Origin: Desulfomicrobium baculatum DSM 4028 | GTDB lineage: Bacteria; Desulfobacterota; Desulfovibrionia; Desulfovibrionales; Desulfomicrobiaceae | Direction: 5' to 3' | Assembly (NCBI RefSeq): GCF_000023225.1 | Contig: NC_013173.1 | Location: 1,428,501 to 1,492,500, forward strand | Length of the DNA stretch: 64,000 nucleotides | The notes under the pieces: model-generated | What the model was told of the DNA's origin: nothing | Database searches by the model: none | What the model saw: the letters and a program-made list of their open reading frames with translations, nothing else | Part shown: positions 17,501 through 24,835 of the stretch, in pieces | Layout of the letters: the number at the start of each line of letters is the position of its first letter | How positions within the stretch are numbered: position 1 is the stretch's first letter | Made by a program: the position numbers and the translations under genes

Positions 17501-17753
17501 TTTGCCGGGCGATGTCTGCATTGGAACAGATGTAAATCACATCGATCCGTTCCACTCCTTTGGCTTTCAAGTGGTCGACAATGGAGGCAATGAGACCGCG
17601 GGCCACCAGGGTCTTCCCTAAGCCGACTTCGTCTGCCACCAGAAAACGTCGCGCTGGCTCCTGTTCCTGGTACATTCGCCGAAATACGTACTCCACAGTG
17701 CGGCGCTGAAAGTCCTTGAGGCCTGTCAGAGCAGGGGGGGGGGCAAGCGTCAT
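14550..17753 (-). CDS. SNF2-type helicase, last gene of PLD/DUF6361 operon
   Basis: A 1,067-residue superfamily 2 helicase/translocase. The Q-like and Walker A region sits at the very N-terminus (LKDFQRRTVEYVF, then VADEVGLGKT near residues 42-51). The Walker B is LVILDEFQRF near 245, followed by LLLSATPYKM. The C-terminal helicase lobe is near 900-935, with ASTSVGQEGLDFHVWCHSVV and the arginine-finger block DLEQREGRVHRYKGH. A long insertion separates the lobes. Members act on double-stranded DNA as translocases. Its ATG overlaps the stop of the PLD gene by four bases, so the two are translationally coupled. Pairing of an SNF2 helicase with a PLD protein recalls DISARM and the dpd systems, but the partner genes differ. 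Confidence 0.85.
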   Translation of the reverse strand: MTLAPPPALTGLKDFQRRTVEYVFRRMYQEQEPARRFLVADEVGLGKTLVARGLIASIVDHLKAKGVERIDVIYICSNADIARQNVSRLNITGRSAFFCPERLTLLPTRVRDLQTNSLNFISFTPGTTFNHGHRTGTKRERHLIYQMLRSRLHVSPNGLARLLQGNAGDGWRTEVNSDLDFDNGIADTFYSAICASSTISREIIELCAIYHDGRRSIHDEQRQRCLQLVGNLRRLLAKSCLDALRPNLVILDEFQRFKDLLGDPEENPVAELAQELFNYPNPDLRVLLLSATPYKMFARDDEEEDHYRDFLQTMGFLLDSPASLARLEEDLRMFRRALQAAGNEDDFEGLATIKNSVEGCLRRVMCRTERICATTRRDAMVVEKRPTLPLAAGDLADLRLVDAVGREVGNPDTLEYWKSSPYLLNFMKDYKLKQKLRERLTTRGTETNSILEILRNHPQGLLDKKRFAAYAALEPANARLRLLFQEVVDSGLWRLLWLPPSLPYWRPEGAFAFVRQATKTLIFSGWNVVPDAIATMLSYEVERLMVREAGRKVAYDNLAKRFQINLRLKGDPAKPQFAFRNQASHMTLALLFPSTTLAALADPLELASTTGKCPLLAEVRAIVAQRIRERLEPLVPSGLEDAEPDSDWYWRAIIFLERDNSHLFRDWCATHWSSARTGNFEDEGPDESDRFGRFLQSWLRTWDGVENCTGRPPDDLCEILADIALAGPAVCALRALHRASPGLKLDDLTLRNSAVFVAKGLCKQFNSPEATALVKGKKKASNFWQQVLTYCAEGNLQALLDEQVHVLRESLGLLDSTDEQTAKGIAEELHTALSIRTSTLRPDEIRVRRDRAVIDHFPIRCHYAMRFGEREEDKSVARKEAVRSAFNSPFRPFVLASTSVGQEGLDFHVWCHSVVHWNLPANPVDLEQREGRVHRYKGHAVRKNVADAFGLNALAGTSTLGKDPWRILFEQAHATRNDGCNDLVPYWIFETEGGAKVERRILAIPYSRDEGRYRRLQRSLALYRMVFGQPRQEDLLEYLISQFGPDQASHIAERWSIRLEPPGPPQR

Positions 17754-19558
17754 GAGGCAGCCTCATTGGCCATGGCTGTCTTGAACACTCTCCAGACTTC
17801 CAAAAAATCTTCAGGAAGTATTGGCTCGCCATGCTCGCCGGTAGCATCGTGGAGGCGCTCGACCATGGCGGCCACCTCGTCAAGTCGCTCTGGCTCCCTG
17901 GCCCAAGCCTGAGCAAGCATTTCGAACAGCGGGATATCGGTCAAACTCTCGCTACCCCATGAGCCAAGTCCGATAATGTTGCCCATTGTGGAGGTAGGGA
18001 TGGTTTGCAACTGGCCCCAGTCTGCCAGCAGGAGTAGCAGATATCGCACGAAGGCCTCACGATTTCGAAGGATGGAGCGCAGTATAGCCTGGTCCCGGTC
18101 TTCTGGCCCTCCATGCAGAGGCAGATCAAGAGCAAAACAAGCTTCTTCTTCACCCAGTCGCAGCCTGAATGCTGTCAGAGAAGTGATTTCCGCGGCTGCC
18201 AAGATTCCAAAATCCACCGGTTGCGCAGGATCTAGACCTGACACAGTTATGGCACGTTCTTGGGCGATGGAAAGCGGCCGGACGTCCATGGTGATGTCAT
18301 CCAGTTTGAACACGCTCGTAGAGTGCAGGGTCAGAGTCCAACCATCGGTTTCGAATGCGCAGTGTAGTTCCAACTCCATTTTGGAGAGATTCGTGGCCAT
18401 TGTTTCCAACTTGATGGCATCCGGCGTGGGACCTCCTTCCAATGGAGATTTGGGCGGGGTGTAGTCGATGAGAATTTTTTGCAGACTCTTTTCGCCCGAA
18501 ATCCAAGATTCTGGGCGACCGATCTTGCTGTAGCGACCGATGAGTTCGACAAGAATCTCAACATTGATCCCTCGGACCAGGGCGGCGTCCGTGGCGTTGG
18601 CTGAGCCGATGACAAGATGGGTGTCCCAGCCTTTCTTCAGAACGTATGCCTTGGCATGCAGCCCTTGCAGTTGCCCCAGCCGAACGTCCTCCACGTCGCT
18701 GACCTCAGCCTGAGAATTCAAAGTGAGGCAACGTTCGAAGCTACTGAGGACGCTCGGTATCCGGTCCATTTCCTCGCCCCGCGAGAGAACGAAGACGGGC
18801 TTATCCGTCAATTTCTGCAAGGCTTTTAGGGCCTGTTCTCCGAGAAAGGGCGAGATGACTCCCATCTCCTCGGATCGTTCAGGCAGCCAGCCCGTTGGTC
18901 GCCTGCCTGTCCCCAGAACATGGAACCGTGCCTCGTTGAAGTCTTTTGGCAAATCCCAGCGGCAGCGGCTGACCTCGCGCGACAGGACTCCAAGTTCGGC
19001 TGTACGTTCTTCCGTCAGTGACTTGGAGGTAAACTTCGGCAAGGTGGCAATGAAACCGGACAATGGTTTGTTTGCCTCCATTATCCCGCGTTCCGGTTTT
19101 CCCTCCATTTGTAGACACAGATCCCAGGATCTGTCGGAGGTAAGGTTGCGTGAAGGAACGACCAGACGCAGAAGCGGCGAGTCTTTTCCTTCATTGGCAA
19201 CAAAGCGCAACAACCAAAGTTTGGCATGAAAAGCTCCTCCGTGTGGCGCCACGGATTCATGGATCATCCCTTCTAGCAGACCATAGAGTGGATGCGGACG
19301 GTCGGGGGCTTGCATACGGCCGCGTTCAGAAAAGACAGTCAGTCTGCTGGCTACTCGGCGCAAGGCTTCAACAAGACGAATGGGATCTGTCAGCGGATCC
19401 TGACTGTCACCCAAGCCAAGCCAAGCCAAGTGTAGCGGGATGGATAGGAGAATGGTCGGGTCAAGGGAATACGTGGTCACAACGCCCATGGCGAAACGCA
19501 TTCCCGCTGGTGGAGTCAGTGCGTCGCTGAGTTGGCTGCGGGTATGCGGTGGAATCAT
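17750..19558 (-). CDS. Phospholipase D-like protein
   Basis: A 602-residue protein with two His-x-Lys elements typical of PLD-superfamily nucleases and phospholipases: FHAKLWLLRF near residue 108 and LHAKAYVLKK near 300, the latter followed by the GSANATDAAL block that normally completes the active site. The first half may be catalytically degenerate because I see no clear Gly-Ser-Asn partner for it except RNLTSDRSW. PLD proteins in defence operons are usually nucleases. Start at 19558 was chosen because it overlaps the DUF6361 stop by four bases (ATGA) and the sequence upstream in frame is not protein-like. Coupled to both neighbours. Confidence 0.8.
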   Translation of the reverse strand: MIPPHTRSQLSDALTPPAGMRFAMGVVTTYSLDPTILLSIPLHLAWLGLGDSQDPLTDPIRLVEALRRVASRLTVFSERGRMQAPDRPHPLYGLLEGMIHESVAPHGGAFHAKLWLLRFVANEGKDSPLLRLVVPSRNLTSDRSWDLCLQMEGKPERGIMEANKPLSGFIATLPKFTSKSLTEERTAELGVLSREVSRCRWDLPKDFNEARFHVLGTGRRPTGWLPERSEEMGVISPFLGEQALKALQKLTDKPVFVLSRGEEMDRIPSVLSSFERCLTLNSQAEVSDVEDVRLGQLQGLHAKAYVLKKGWDTHLVIGSANATDAALVRGINVEILVELIGRYSKIGRPESWISGEKSLQKILIDYTPPKSPLEGGPTPDAIKLETMATNLSKMELELHCAFETDGWTLTLHSTSVFKLDDITMDVRPLSIAQERAITVSGLDPAQPVDFGILAAAEITSLTAFRLRLGEEEACFALDLPLHGGPEDRDQAILRSILRNREAFVRYLLLLLADWGQLQTIPTSTMGNIIGLGSWGSESLTDIPLFEMLAQAWAREPERLDEVAAMVERLHDATGEHGEPILPEDFLEVWRVFKTAMANEAAS

Positions 19559-20793
19559 GAATGAAACGCTTTTTGGAGATCGTTGATAAAAGTTTGGGCC
19601 GTGGGCCAGCGATAGACAAGTCGAGCGGTACCGGCTGATCCGCCCCATTGTTTAAGGGCGTTGCGATTGACAAAACGGGACTGAGGACCTTTACGTTTTT
19701 CGCGCATCCTGATCAAATTTCTAGCATCTTTGGAATCTGACACTGAAGCTCCATTGTGGAGAACGATTTGCCACCATTGCTCAACAAAAGTCCGGGTCTG
19801 GCCATTGATAGAATGCCCTTGGGCTACGACTTCCGGCCATAAGGAGGTAGGTGACCAAACGGCAAGTTGATGAAACTCCGAGTCATTCGTCCAGTCCTTC
19901 AACGCCTCGCGGTATTTTTCCGGATTGATTTCAGATGACGAAGGAGCACTTCCGCCTGTTGTCACAAGCTCAGCGTATAATTCTGCCAACTGTAGGTTGT
20001 AGAGCAGGGCCGCGCCCTTATGGAGAAACGAGAAGATACGTCCTTGGTACAGGCAATTCCGGTGAGCCAGAGGAAATGTCTCATACTTCGGGTGCTGCCA
20101 AGGGAAGTCACAAGCGACTCTGTCCGTAAGCGTCTCCGCGCTTCTGGCCAGCCAAGCCAGCAGGGAGTCGCGTTGATGCCTCTGAAGGCATTCCACCAAC
20201 AGGCTTGCTTCCTGCTTGGTGAGATTGAAATCCATACCGGTCGGGAAGTTAGACGGTTTCAACCTCAGAAGGTGCGCATACCAGGTGTCATGACTCTGTT
20301 CATCCAGCCATTCACCGTCGTCACGACGGGTGCGAGACTTGCGGAGAGCATATAATTTTTCAACGCTACGATGGTATTCTTGCTGCGAGCTCTGGAATCG
20401 ACGTAGTCCCCATGCTCCCATACCGGACCAATAAATGGAGCTAGGAAGACGCTTCAGGGTAGCTCCGGCTTCGCGGCCGATGACTCCCGTTTTTTCCGTC
20501 TTCCCTAATTCGACCATGAGCCGTGCCTCGGCCTCACGTCCTTTGCTCAGCATTTCGTTGGCCGGCACTCGATGTTTTTCCAACCCTGCGTATATCCACG
20601 GAATGAAACACATATACCGCAAGCGAGTCTGGATGGTGGATGTGCCAGGAAAAAGGCGATCGGCGATGGCATCGCGTATAGCGCCAATGCCGAGTTCGTC
20701 GCGAGATTCCTTTTCTTTGAACAGCGCCAGTAGTCTTAAGCTGCGCTCATATGCTGCGCTGTCGTGGTCGAGCCAGGTAAGGGATGCTGTCAT
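19555..20793 (-). CDS. DUF6361 family protein
   Basis: A 412-residue protein that I recognise as the DUF6361 family from its N-terminus (LTWLDHDSAAYERSLRLLAL, then ELGIGAIRDAIADRLFPGTS and YMCFIPWIY). The family has no assigned biochemical function. It has Trp- and Arg-rich helices and no membrane segment or catalytic motif that I can point to. It is second in a four-gene operon with four-base overlaps on both sides, between the small 148-residue gene and the PLD gene. Tight coupling to a PLD protein and a helicase suggests a subunit of a DNA-targeting complex, which is inference. Confidence 0.8.
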   Translation of the reverse strand: MTASLTWLDHDSAAYERSLRLLALFKEKESRDELGIGAIRDAIADRLFPGTSTIQTRLRYMCFIPWIYAGLEKHRVPANEMLSKGREAEARLMVELGKTEKTGVIGREAGATLKRLPSSIYWSGMGAWGLRRFQSSQQEYHRSVEKLYALRKSRTRRDDGEWLDEQSHDTWYAHLLRLKPSNFPTGMDFNLTKQEASLLVECLQRHQRDSLLAWLARSAETLTDRVACDFPWQHPKYETFPLAHRNCLYQGRIFSFLHKGAALLYNLQLAELYAELVTTGGSAPSSSEINPEKYREALKDWTNDSEFHQLAVWSPTSLWPEVVAQGHSINGQTRTFVEQWWQIVLHNGASVSDSKDARNLIRMREKRKGPQSRFVNRNALKQWGGSAGTARLVYRWPTAQTFINDLQKAFHS

Positions 20794-21236
20794 ATTTTTT
20801 TTGCGAGTTTTATATAAGATTTCCCTACGTCCAAATGAGATTTTTCAACGATATTTTTGTCGATAAATATTGATATCAATTTCATCTTATTTTCTAATTC
20901 TTCGTCTAGTATGCCATGGGTTATAGATTTTAATCTAATCTTGTTAAGTTTTTCAAATTCTTCAGATTCCTCGATATAATTTATAAATTTATTTAATTCG
21001 CCGAGTATTTTCTGTGTTTTACATTTTAATGTCAGCTGTTTTTTGATTTTTTCAATACAATTTGTGTGATCTGTGTCGCCAATCTCATAGTTATTGTTGT
21101 CATAACAATAGCGATCCGCAAATTGCCTAACGGACCAGCCCATACAGGCGAGGTGAGTTTGAATAAGCCTTTGCATTTCAAAAATTTCATCTGAAAAATC
21201 GGTTTTTTCCCCATTTTTCCCAATGACGCGTGGCAT
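20790..21236 (-). CDS. Small helical protein heading the DUF6361-PLD-helicase operon
   Basis: A 148-residue protein starting at 21236 (MPRVIGKNGEK), chosen for the GGAGAG site just upstream; two earlier in-frame ATG codons exist. Residues 15-50 (MQRLIQTHLACMGWSVRQFADRYC) look like the first helices of an XRE-type helix-turn-helix; the remainder is Lys/Glu/Ile-rich and helical. It may be the operon's regulator or a small structural subunit. AT-rich codon use contrasts with the GC-richer DUF6361 gene that it overlaps by four bases, so it may have joined the operon later. Confidence 0.6.
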   Translation of the reverse strand: MPRVIGKNGEKTDFSDEIFEMQRLIQTHLACMGWSVRQFADRYCYDNNNYEIGDTDHTNCIEKIKKQLTLKCKTQKILGELNKFINYIEESEEFEKLNKIRLKSITHGILDEELENKMKLISIFIDKNIVEKSHLDVGKSYIKLAKKI

Positions 21237-21275
21237 AGATCTCTCCATCGAAATCATTCAACCTAGGAGGTGTTT

Positions 21276-21431
21276 ATGTCTAAGTCCAAGAAGTCATCCA
21301 ATCCCATTAAGCCCAAAGACAACAGTTCGAATATGCCCAATCCCAACAAGGGCACTTCGGGGACAAATCGTCAGCATGATCAGGTACACGGTAACCGTGG
21401 GAAGCAACTCAATCCAAATCAAAATCAGTAG
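21276..21431 (+). CDS. Tiny basic Asn/Pro/Lys-rich protein
   Basis: A 51-residue frame too short for most gene finders, but preceded by a perfect TAGGAGG five bases before the ATG. The protein is basic (7 Lys, 2 Arg, 2 Asp) and low-complexity, with Ser/Lys at the start, a PNPNKGTSGTNRQ centre and the end GNRGKQLNPNQNQ. Similar small unannotated proteins with a conserved Gly-Asn-Arg-Gly-Lys-Gln-Leu/Met-Asn-Pro-Asn tail are, to my memory, widespread in proteobacterial genomes; no function is known to me. It is divergent from the DUF6361-PLD-helicase operon, 39 bp away, and followed by a second tiny gene. Confidence 0.7.
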   Translation: MSKSKKSSNPIKPKDNSSNMPNPNKGTSGTNRQHDQVHGNRGKQLNPNQNQ

Positions 21432-21446
21432 AAATAGGAGTCACAA

Positions 21447-21578
21447 ATGTCGAATATGAGCCAATCTGAACTTGATCTTTGGTCAGACATCAATAATCCA
21501 AACAATGACGCTGATATGGACGATTGGTCTGATGCACATAATCCTAATAATGATTCATATTTAGGAGATGATGAATAG
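21447..21578 (+). CDS. Tiny acidic protein with two WSD..NPNND repeats
   Basis: A 43-residue protein with TAGGAG seven bases before its ATG, starting 15 bases after the basic gene. It contains no Lys or Arg and about twelve Asp/Glu residues. It is built from two imperfect copies of Asp-x-Trp-Ser-Asp-x-x-Asn-Pro-Asn-Asn-Asp (DLWSDINNPNND and DDWSDAHNPNND), about 18 residues apart. The Asn-Pro-Asn-Asn repeat resembles small repeat proteins seen in many proteobacteria. Charge makes it a natural partner for the basic protein next door, or a DNA mimic. Both ideas are inference. Confidence 0.65.
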   Translation: MSNMSQSELDLWSDINNPNNDADMDDWSDAHNPNNDSYLGDDE

Positions 21579-21631
21579 GGTTTTTTCTATTGAGGGGTTG
21601 CCAGTGCGTGCTGATAACCCCTTGCTGATAT

Positions 21632-22066
21632 TTATTGTAAAAATTTTGATGCTTCATACGCGTGTTTTTGAAATTCATTAGCAAATTGTGCTGTGTCACC
21701 AGAATACTCAGAATAGCTGATATTTTCTTGCGATTTCTCAAGAGAATACACGCATATTTTTAATTTATGGCTGACATATTCTCTTGGAATTAAATAGCCA
21801 GAGCCTGAAACGCATTTGTCAATTATTGAGTATTCTACGCTTATTGGATATCTATGAGAGTTTTTTTGGTATTGTTTGTATCCAAATAATCCAGACGATA
21901 CTAGCATGCTTGTCATTAATATTGATGCTGCTGCTTTTTTAAATTTTGTTCCGGAAAATGATTTATCACATTTTTCGCAATTTGTGTTTTCAAGGTGTAT
22001 TTTGTTTTCAGTTTTACAATGTGGGCATTCAAGAATGATGTTTTTTACATTTTTTAAAGATTCCAA
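21632..22066 (-). CDS. Zinc-ribbon single-pass membrane protein
   Basis: A 144-residue protein starting with TTG at 22066 (GAGG lies five bases upstream). Residues 13-35 hold a CPHC...CEKC zinc ribbon. A transmembrane helix follows at about 47-62 (AAASILMTSMLVSSGLFGY), then about 80 residues of polar C-terminal domain that would face the periplasm if the ribbon is cytoplasmic. AT-rich codon use matches the neighbouring tiny genes. No named family. It ends 53 bases from the stop of the tiny acidic gene, converging on it. Confidence 0.6.
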   Translation of the reverse strand: MESLKNVKNIILECPHCKTENKIHLENTNCEKCDKSFSGTKFKKAAASILMTSMLVSSGLFGYKQYQKNSHRYPISVEYSIIDKCVSGSGYLIPREYVSHKLKICVYSLEKSQENISYSEYSGDTAQFANEFQKHAYEASKFLQ

Positions 22067-22096
22067 AATTACCTCATTGGCAAATTTAATTGAATT

Positions 22097-22190
22097 TCAA
22101 GTATCCAAAAAATCCAAAGCAGGGCCAGTGCTTGTGACAAGAAGGTGATCTCTTGAGCTGGTACATGCTACATAAAGACATGTGGCGCCT
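22097..22190 (-). pseudogene. C-terminal scrap of a UvrD-type helicase
   Basis: Read on the minus strand, this stretch encodes LYVACTSSRDHLLVTSTGPA and ends with a TGA at 22097-22099. That is a motif VI-like tail of a superfamily 1A (UvrD/Rep) helicase. The frame is closed just upstream by a stop and gives way to an unrelated IS630-type fragment. No start or other helicase motif survives nearby. It is most likely the tail of a helicase gene that was destroyed by insertion and deletion. Confidence 0.6.
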
Positions 22191-22385
22191 CAGTCCCTGT
22201 GGCTCGGACGTGACCTCGTGCAACGCCCAAATATCGATCCGTTTATTCTTCAAAAATCTCAGCAGTTTTTGATATTTCGCCTGCGGGGCTGGATCAGCGT
22301 GCGCTATCGTCGGCCGAGGATTGCGGAGTCGAAAACCGAGCTGCCAGAAAAGGCGCTGACATTGACGAACTCCAAGCGAGATCCT
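22191..22385 (-). mobile_element. IS630-family transposase remnant
   Basis: The minus-strand frame reads LGVRQCQRLFWQLGFRLRNP followed by TIAHADPAPQAKYQKLLRFL and IDIWALHEVTSEPQGLRRHM. This matches the linker between the N-terminal helix-turn-helix and the DDE domain of IS630-family transposases, whose intact form reads roughly LGF..KPRP.IAHAD and then a Trp-Ala-x-Asp-Glu catalytic block. Here the catalytic Asp appears as His (ALHEV). About 65 codons remain with no start, no C-terminus and no inverted repeats, so the element is dead. Confidence 0.65.
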
Positions 22386-22445
22386 CCATTTTTATCTTAG
22401 GACTGGCATGCTACTGGGAATCATACAAAACAAACATAAGAAAAT

Positions 22446-22925
22446 CTAACTATACGGTAACACTAGTTTTGTTGATATACTATTATTTTGCAGGCCAACC
22501 CACAGTCCCCCTGGGAAGGGATTTGTACCCACGATCACCATGAGCATCGCGTGGAGTTCATGGGTCGACTTCTGGAAGCGACTTTGGAAAGTCTGGTAGT
22601 CCATTGGCGAGGGGGTGGGAATAGTCGCCGGATGCGTATGCCAATCACCCAAGTAGTGCAGCCCCTTTTCGAATTCGGCATTGATCTCCCTCTGATCAGC
22701 CCGTTGGTTTAAAATGATCCTGTTCCAGAATCTTCGATAGGCAGATACCGGTCCGGTCGCCTTCTCTACCTTCATAATGTTCGGGGCGGGGAATGTCCCG
22801 AACAGTTGCCCGCCTGCCTCACTGCGCCCCCCTCGCTGCGCGTTCGCTTCAAAGTGGGCAAGGACGTTCGGAGTGAGGGTGACAACTAGGCTGGACCCCT
22901 GGGCCGTAAAGGTCAACTCCTGCAT
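22446..22925 (-). CDS. cap3: CBASS Cap3, JAB/MPN-family isopeptidase
   Basis: A 159-residue JAMM/JAB-fold metalloprotease. The zinc site is intact: Glu36 in RSEAGGQLFG, His96 and His98 in GDWHTHP, and the Ser106-x-x-Asp109 pair in SPMD. In type II CBASS, Cap3 removes the conjugates that Cap2 forms on the CD-NTase and so tempers the system. Start at 22925 (MQELTF) was taken because AGGG lies upstream; an ATG nine codons earlier is in frame. It overlaps the end of cap2 by 13 bases and is the last gene of the operon. Confidence 0.9.
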   Translation of the reverse strand: MQELTFTAQGSSLVVTLTPNVLAHFEANAQRGGRSEAGGQLFGTFPAPNIMKVEKATGPVSAYRRFWNRIILNQRADQREINAEFEKGLHYLGDWHTHPATIPTPSPMDYQTFQSRFQKSTHELHAMLMVIVGTNPFPGGLWVGLQNNSISTKLVLPYS

Positions 22926-24835
22926 ACGTGGCAACCCTTGTCCTGATCCCATGGGGCTGTAAAGAAGGTCCCTTCGTGCCTAGGGGGAAGAAAATCGGCA
23001 GCCCAGTCGGATTCACGACCATCGTGAGCGCTGATTATGCTGGCTGCAGCAACGTACACGCGCTGGCTGGGTGATTCGACCTCACCGAGAAGCACCTCAA
23101 TAGAAAATTTGGCAGTCATGGATGCGATAGGATTCATCTCCAAAGCACCATACGGCATGAATGAATCTCCGCAGGCCGGGACCAAAGTCTTAAGGAGTCT
23201 TTCGCGAGGGAATGTACACGCTTCGCTTTTAACTGTACGCCCCACTTCTATGCCGCACTCCAAGCATCCGGAAGCAAAATCCACAAGCACTGCCTTCCCC
23301 GCACAACAGTAAGCCTCTGCCCATGCGAAAATTGTATCAGGCACGGGTCTCTTCCTACTATACGATACCAAAACACGATTCAGGAATAAATTCGACTGAA
23401 GTTCGCCGGTTGTGGACAGGATCAAATCTGCCCCAAGAAGCTCTTCTTTGTGCTTCGGGATGTTCAGGGCCTCTTCCCACTTCAAGGGGATCCCATTAAG
23501 TGACAGATGCGGAAAACGTCGGAGGAGTGCTCGGCTCGTCTCCCTGGCCTTGTTCCCGCGTATGGTGTCAACTCCCAGCAAATGGCGACCGATATTTCCT
23601 GCCTCCATGTCATCATGGTCCAGGATCGTAAGTTGGCCAACGCCCGCCGCGCACAGCATCTCCGCCACCCGACTCCCGAGGGATCCCGCGCCGATCAAGA
23701 CCACATGGGATTCGCTTAGTACCTGCTTCTTTTCCGATGCGGAATCGTCCCCTCCTCGGAATCCGAGCCAATCGCCATCGACGCGTGTGATATTGAACGG
23801 CAATATCTCGCCACCAAGGCCGAAAAACTGTCTCTGGATCAGATTACTCATACCGGGCTGCCAATAACCTGAAGAAGTCTTTGGACCTTGATTTCTGGAT
23901 GGTGGAAGCGCAAGCAATCCGGCGAGAGCTGGTCCGTGTTCCGTATCGAACCCAAAGCAAATCGGTAGGTCGTTGCGGCGGCCTTTTGCCACCTTCCTAA
24001 TGGCCTTCTGGCGTTTTGTAGGAGTGCATGCAAGGAGCACCTCCGCGGCAGCATCGTCCGCCAACGAAAGGAGCGCACGGAGGTGCTTGTTTCTCAATGG
24101 GTATAAACCCGGCATGAGCCCTTCTTTCAGCCAAAGAAACGCTGCGGGTTGTGTATACACCTTAACGTCGGGACCAAAGACGTTCTTGGCCCAAGCCACC
24201 CCATCCTCTTGATTTTCAGCGAGGAGGTAACCTGCTTTCTTGTCTCCGGTGAGTGTTAGATGGGATACGACCCGGGATCGCTTTATGGATATTTTAAGAA
24301 GAGACCAGCGAGGTTTCATAGGCGTTTGCTTCAATCTACAAAAATTGGCCCAATAGCTAAGAAATTCTTGTACAAAATGATCCGCGTTTTTCCTCGAAAA
24401 ATTGTCACGTAGAAGAACCGCCGTGGCGGCTAGAAGATGGTCGCAAAGGTCGCGGCACATTGCGTCGTTCAGAGCAGGATATGCATTGTCCTGCGGTCCC
24501 AGAAGACACAGTCTGCCACTGAGCTCGACGTGAGGATACTGTATGGCCATCTTCTCATGAGGTTCAAGGAGGTAGACGTCGGGAGGAGACAGAGGAAAAC
24601 AGTTCCGCAGGAAGATTCCAAGGATAACTTTATGGTCATCAACATTAAAAGGGAAAGACCAACCTTTTGCGAATACTCCTTTGGTGGAGGTGCGCTCTTG
24701 GATTTCCACGAGGGAGAGCTCTTCAATGTCGCCGACAAGCCGGTTTAGGTGTCGTCCGATACCTCCCGCAGCCTTATAGTAGATTTCTGGGAAAAAAGGT
24801 AAAAAGGAGCCTTTAGCCAAAGGTGGTGTCTCCAC
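22913..24835 (-). CDS. cap2: CBASS Cap2, E1-E2 ubiquitin-like transferase fusion
   Basis: A 640-residue protein. The N-terminal E2-like domain has its likely catalytic Cys110 in SGRLCLLGP, preceded by the PLSPPDVYLLEPH strand region. The C-terminal E1/ThiF adenylation domain starts with the nucleotide-binding IGAGSLGSRVAEMLCAAG near 380-397, with the ILDHDDMEAGNIGRHL block and Cys residues around 525-545 (GCLECGIEVG...SEACTFPRER), one of which is the probable E1 Cys. Cap2 joins the C-terminus of the CD-NTase to target molecules, priming it for signalling. It overlaps the CD-NTase gene by 23 bases and cap3 by 13. Confidence 0.9.
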   Translation of the reverse strand: METPPLAKGSFLPFFPEIYYKAAGGIGRHLNRLVGDIEELSLVEIQERTSTKGVFAKGWSFPFNVDDHKVILGIFLRNCFPLSPPDVYLLEPHEKMAIQYPHVELSGRLCLLGPQDNAYPALNDAMCRDLCDHLLAATAVLLRDNFSRKNADHFVQEFLSYWANFCRLKQTPMKPRWSLLKISIKRSRVVSHLTLTGDKKAGYLLAENQEDGVAWAKNVFGPDVKVYTQPAAFLWLKEGLMPGLYPLRNKHLRALLSLADDAAAEVLLACTPTKRQKAIRKVAKGRRNDLPICFGFDTEHGPALAGLLALPPSRNQGPKTSSGYWQPGMSNLIQRQFFGLGGEILPFNITRVDGDWLGFRGGDDSASEKKQVLSESHVVLIGAGSLGSRVAEMLCAAGVGQLTILDHDDMEAGNIGRHLLGVDTIRGNKARETSRALLRRFPHLSLNGIPLKWEEALNIPKHKEELLGADLILSTTGELQSNLFLNRVLVSYSRKRPVPDTIFAWAEAYCCAGKAVLVDFASGCLECGIEVGRTVKSEACTFPRERLLKTLVPACGDSFMPYGALEMNPIASMTAKFSIEVLLGEVESPSQRVYVAAASIISAHDGRESDWAADFLPPRHEGTFFTAPWDQDKGCHVCRS

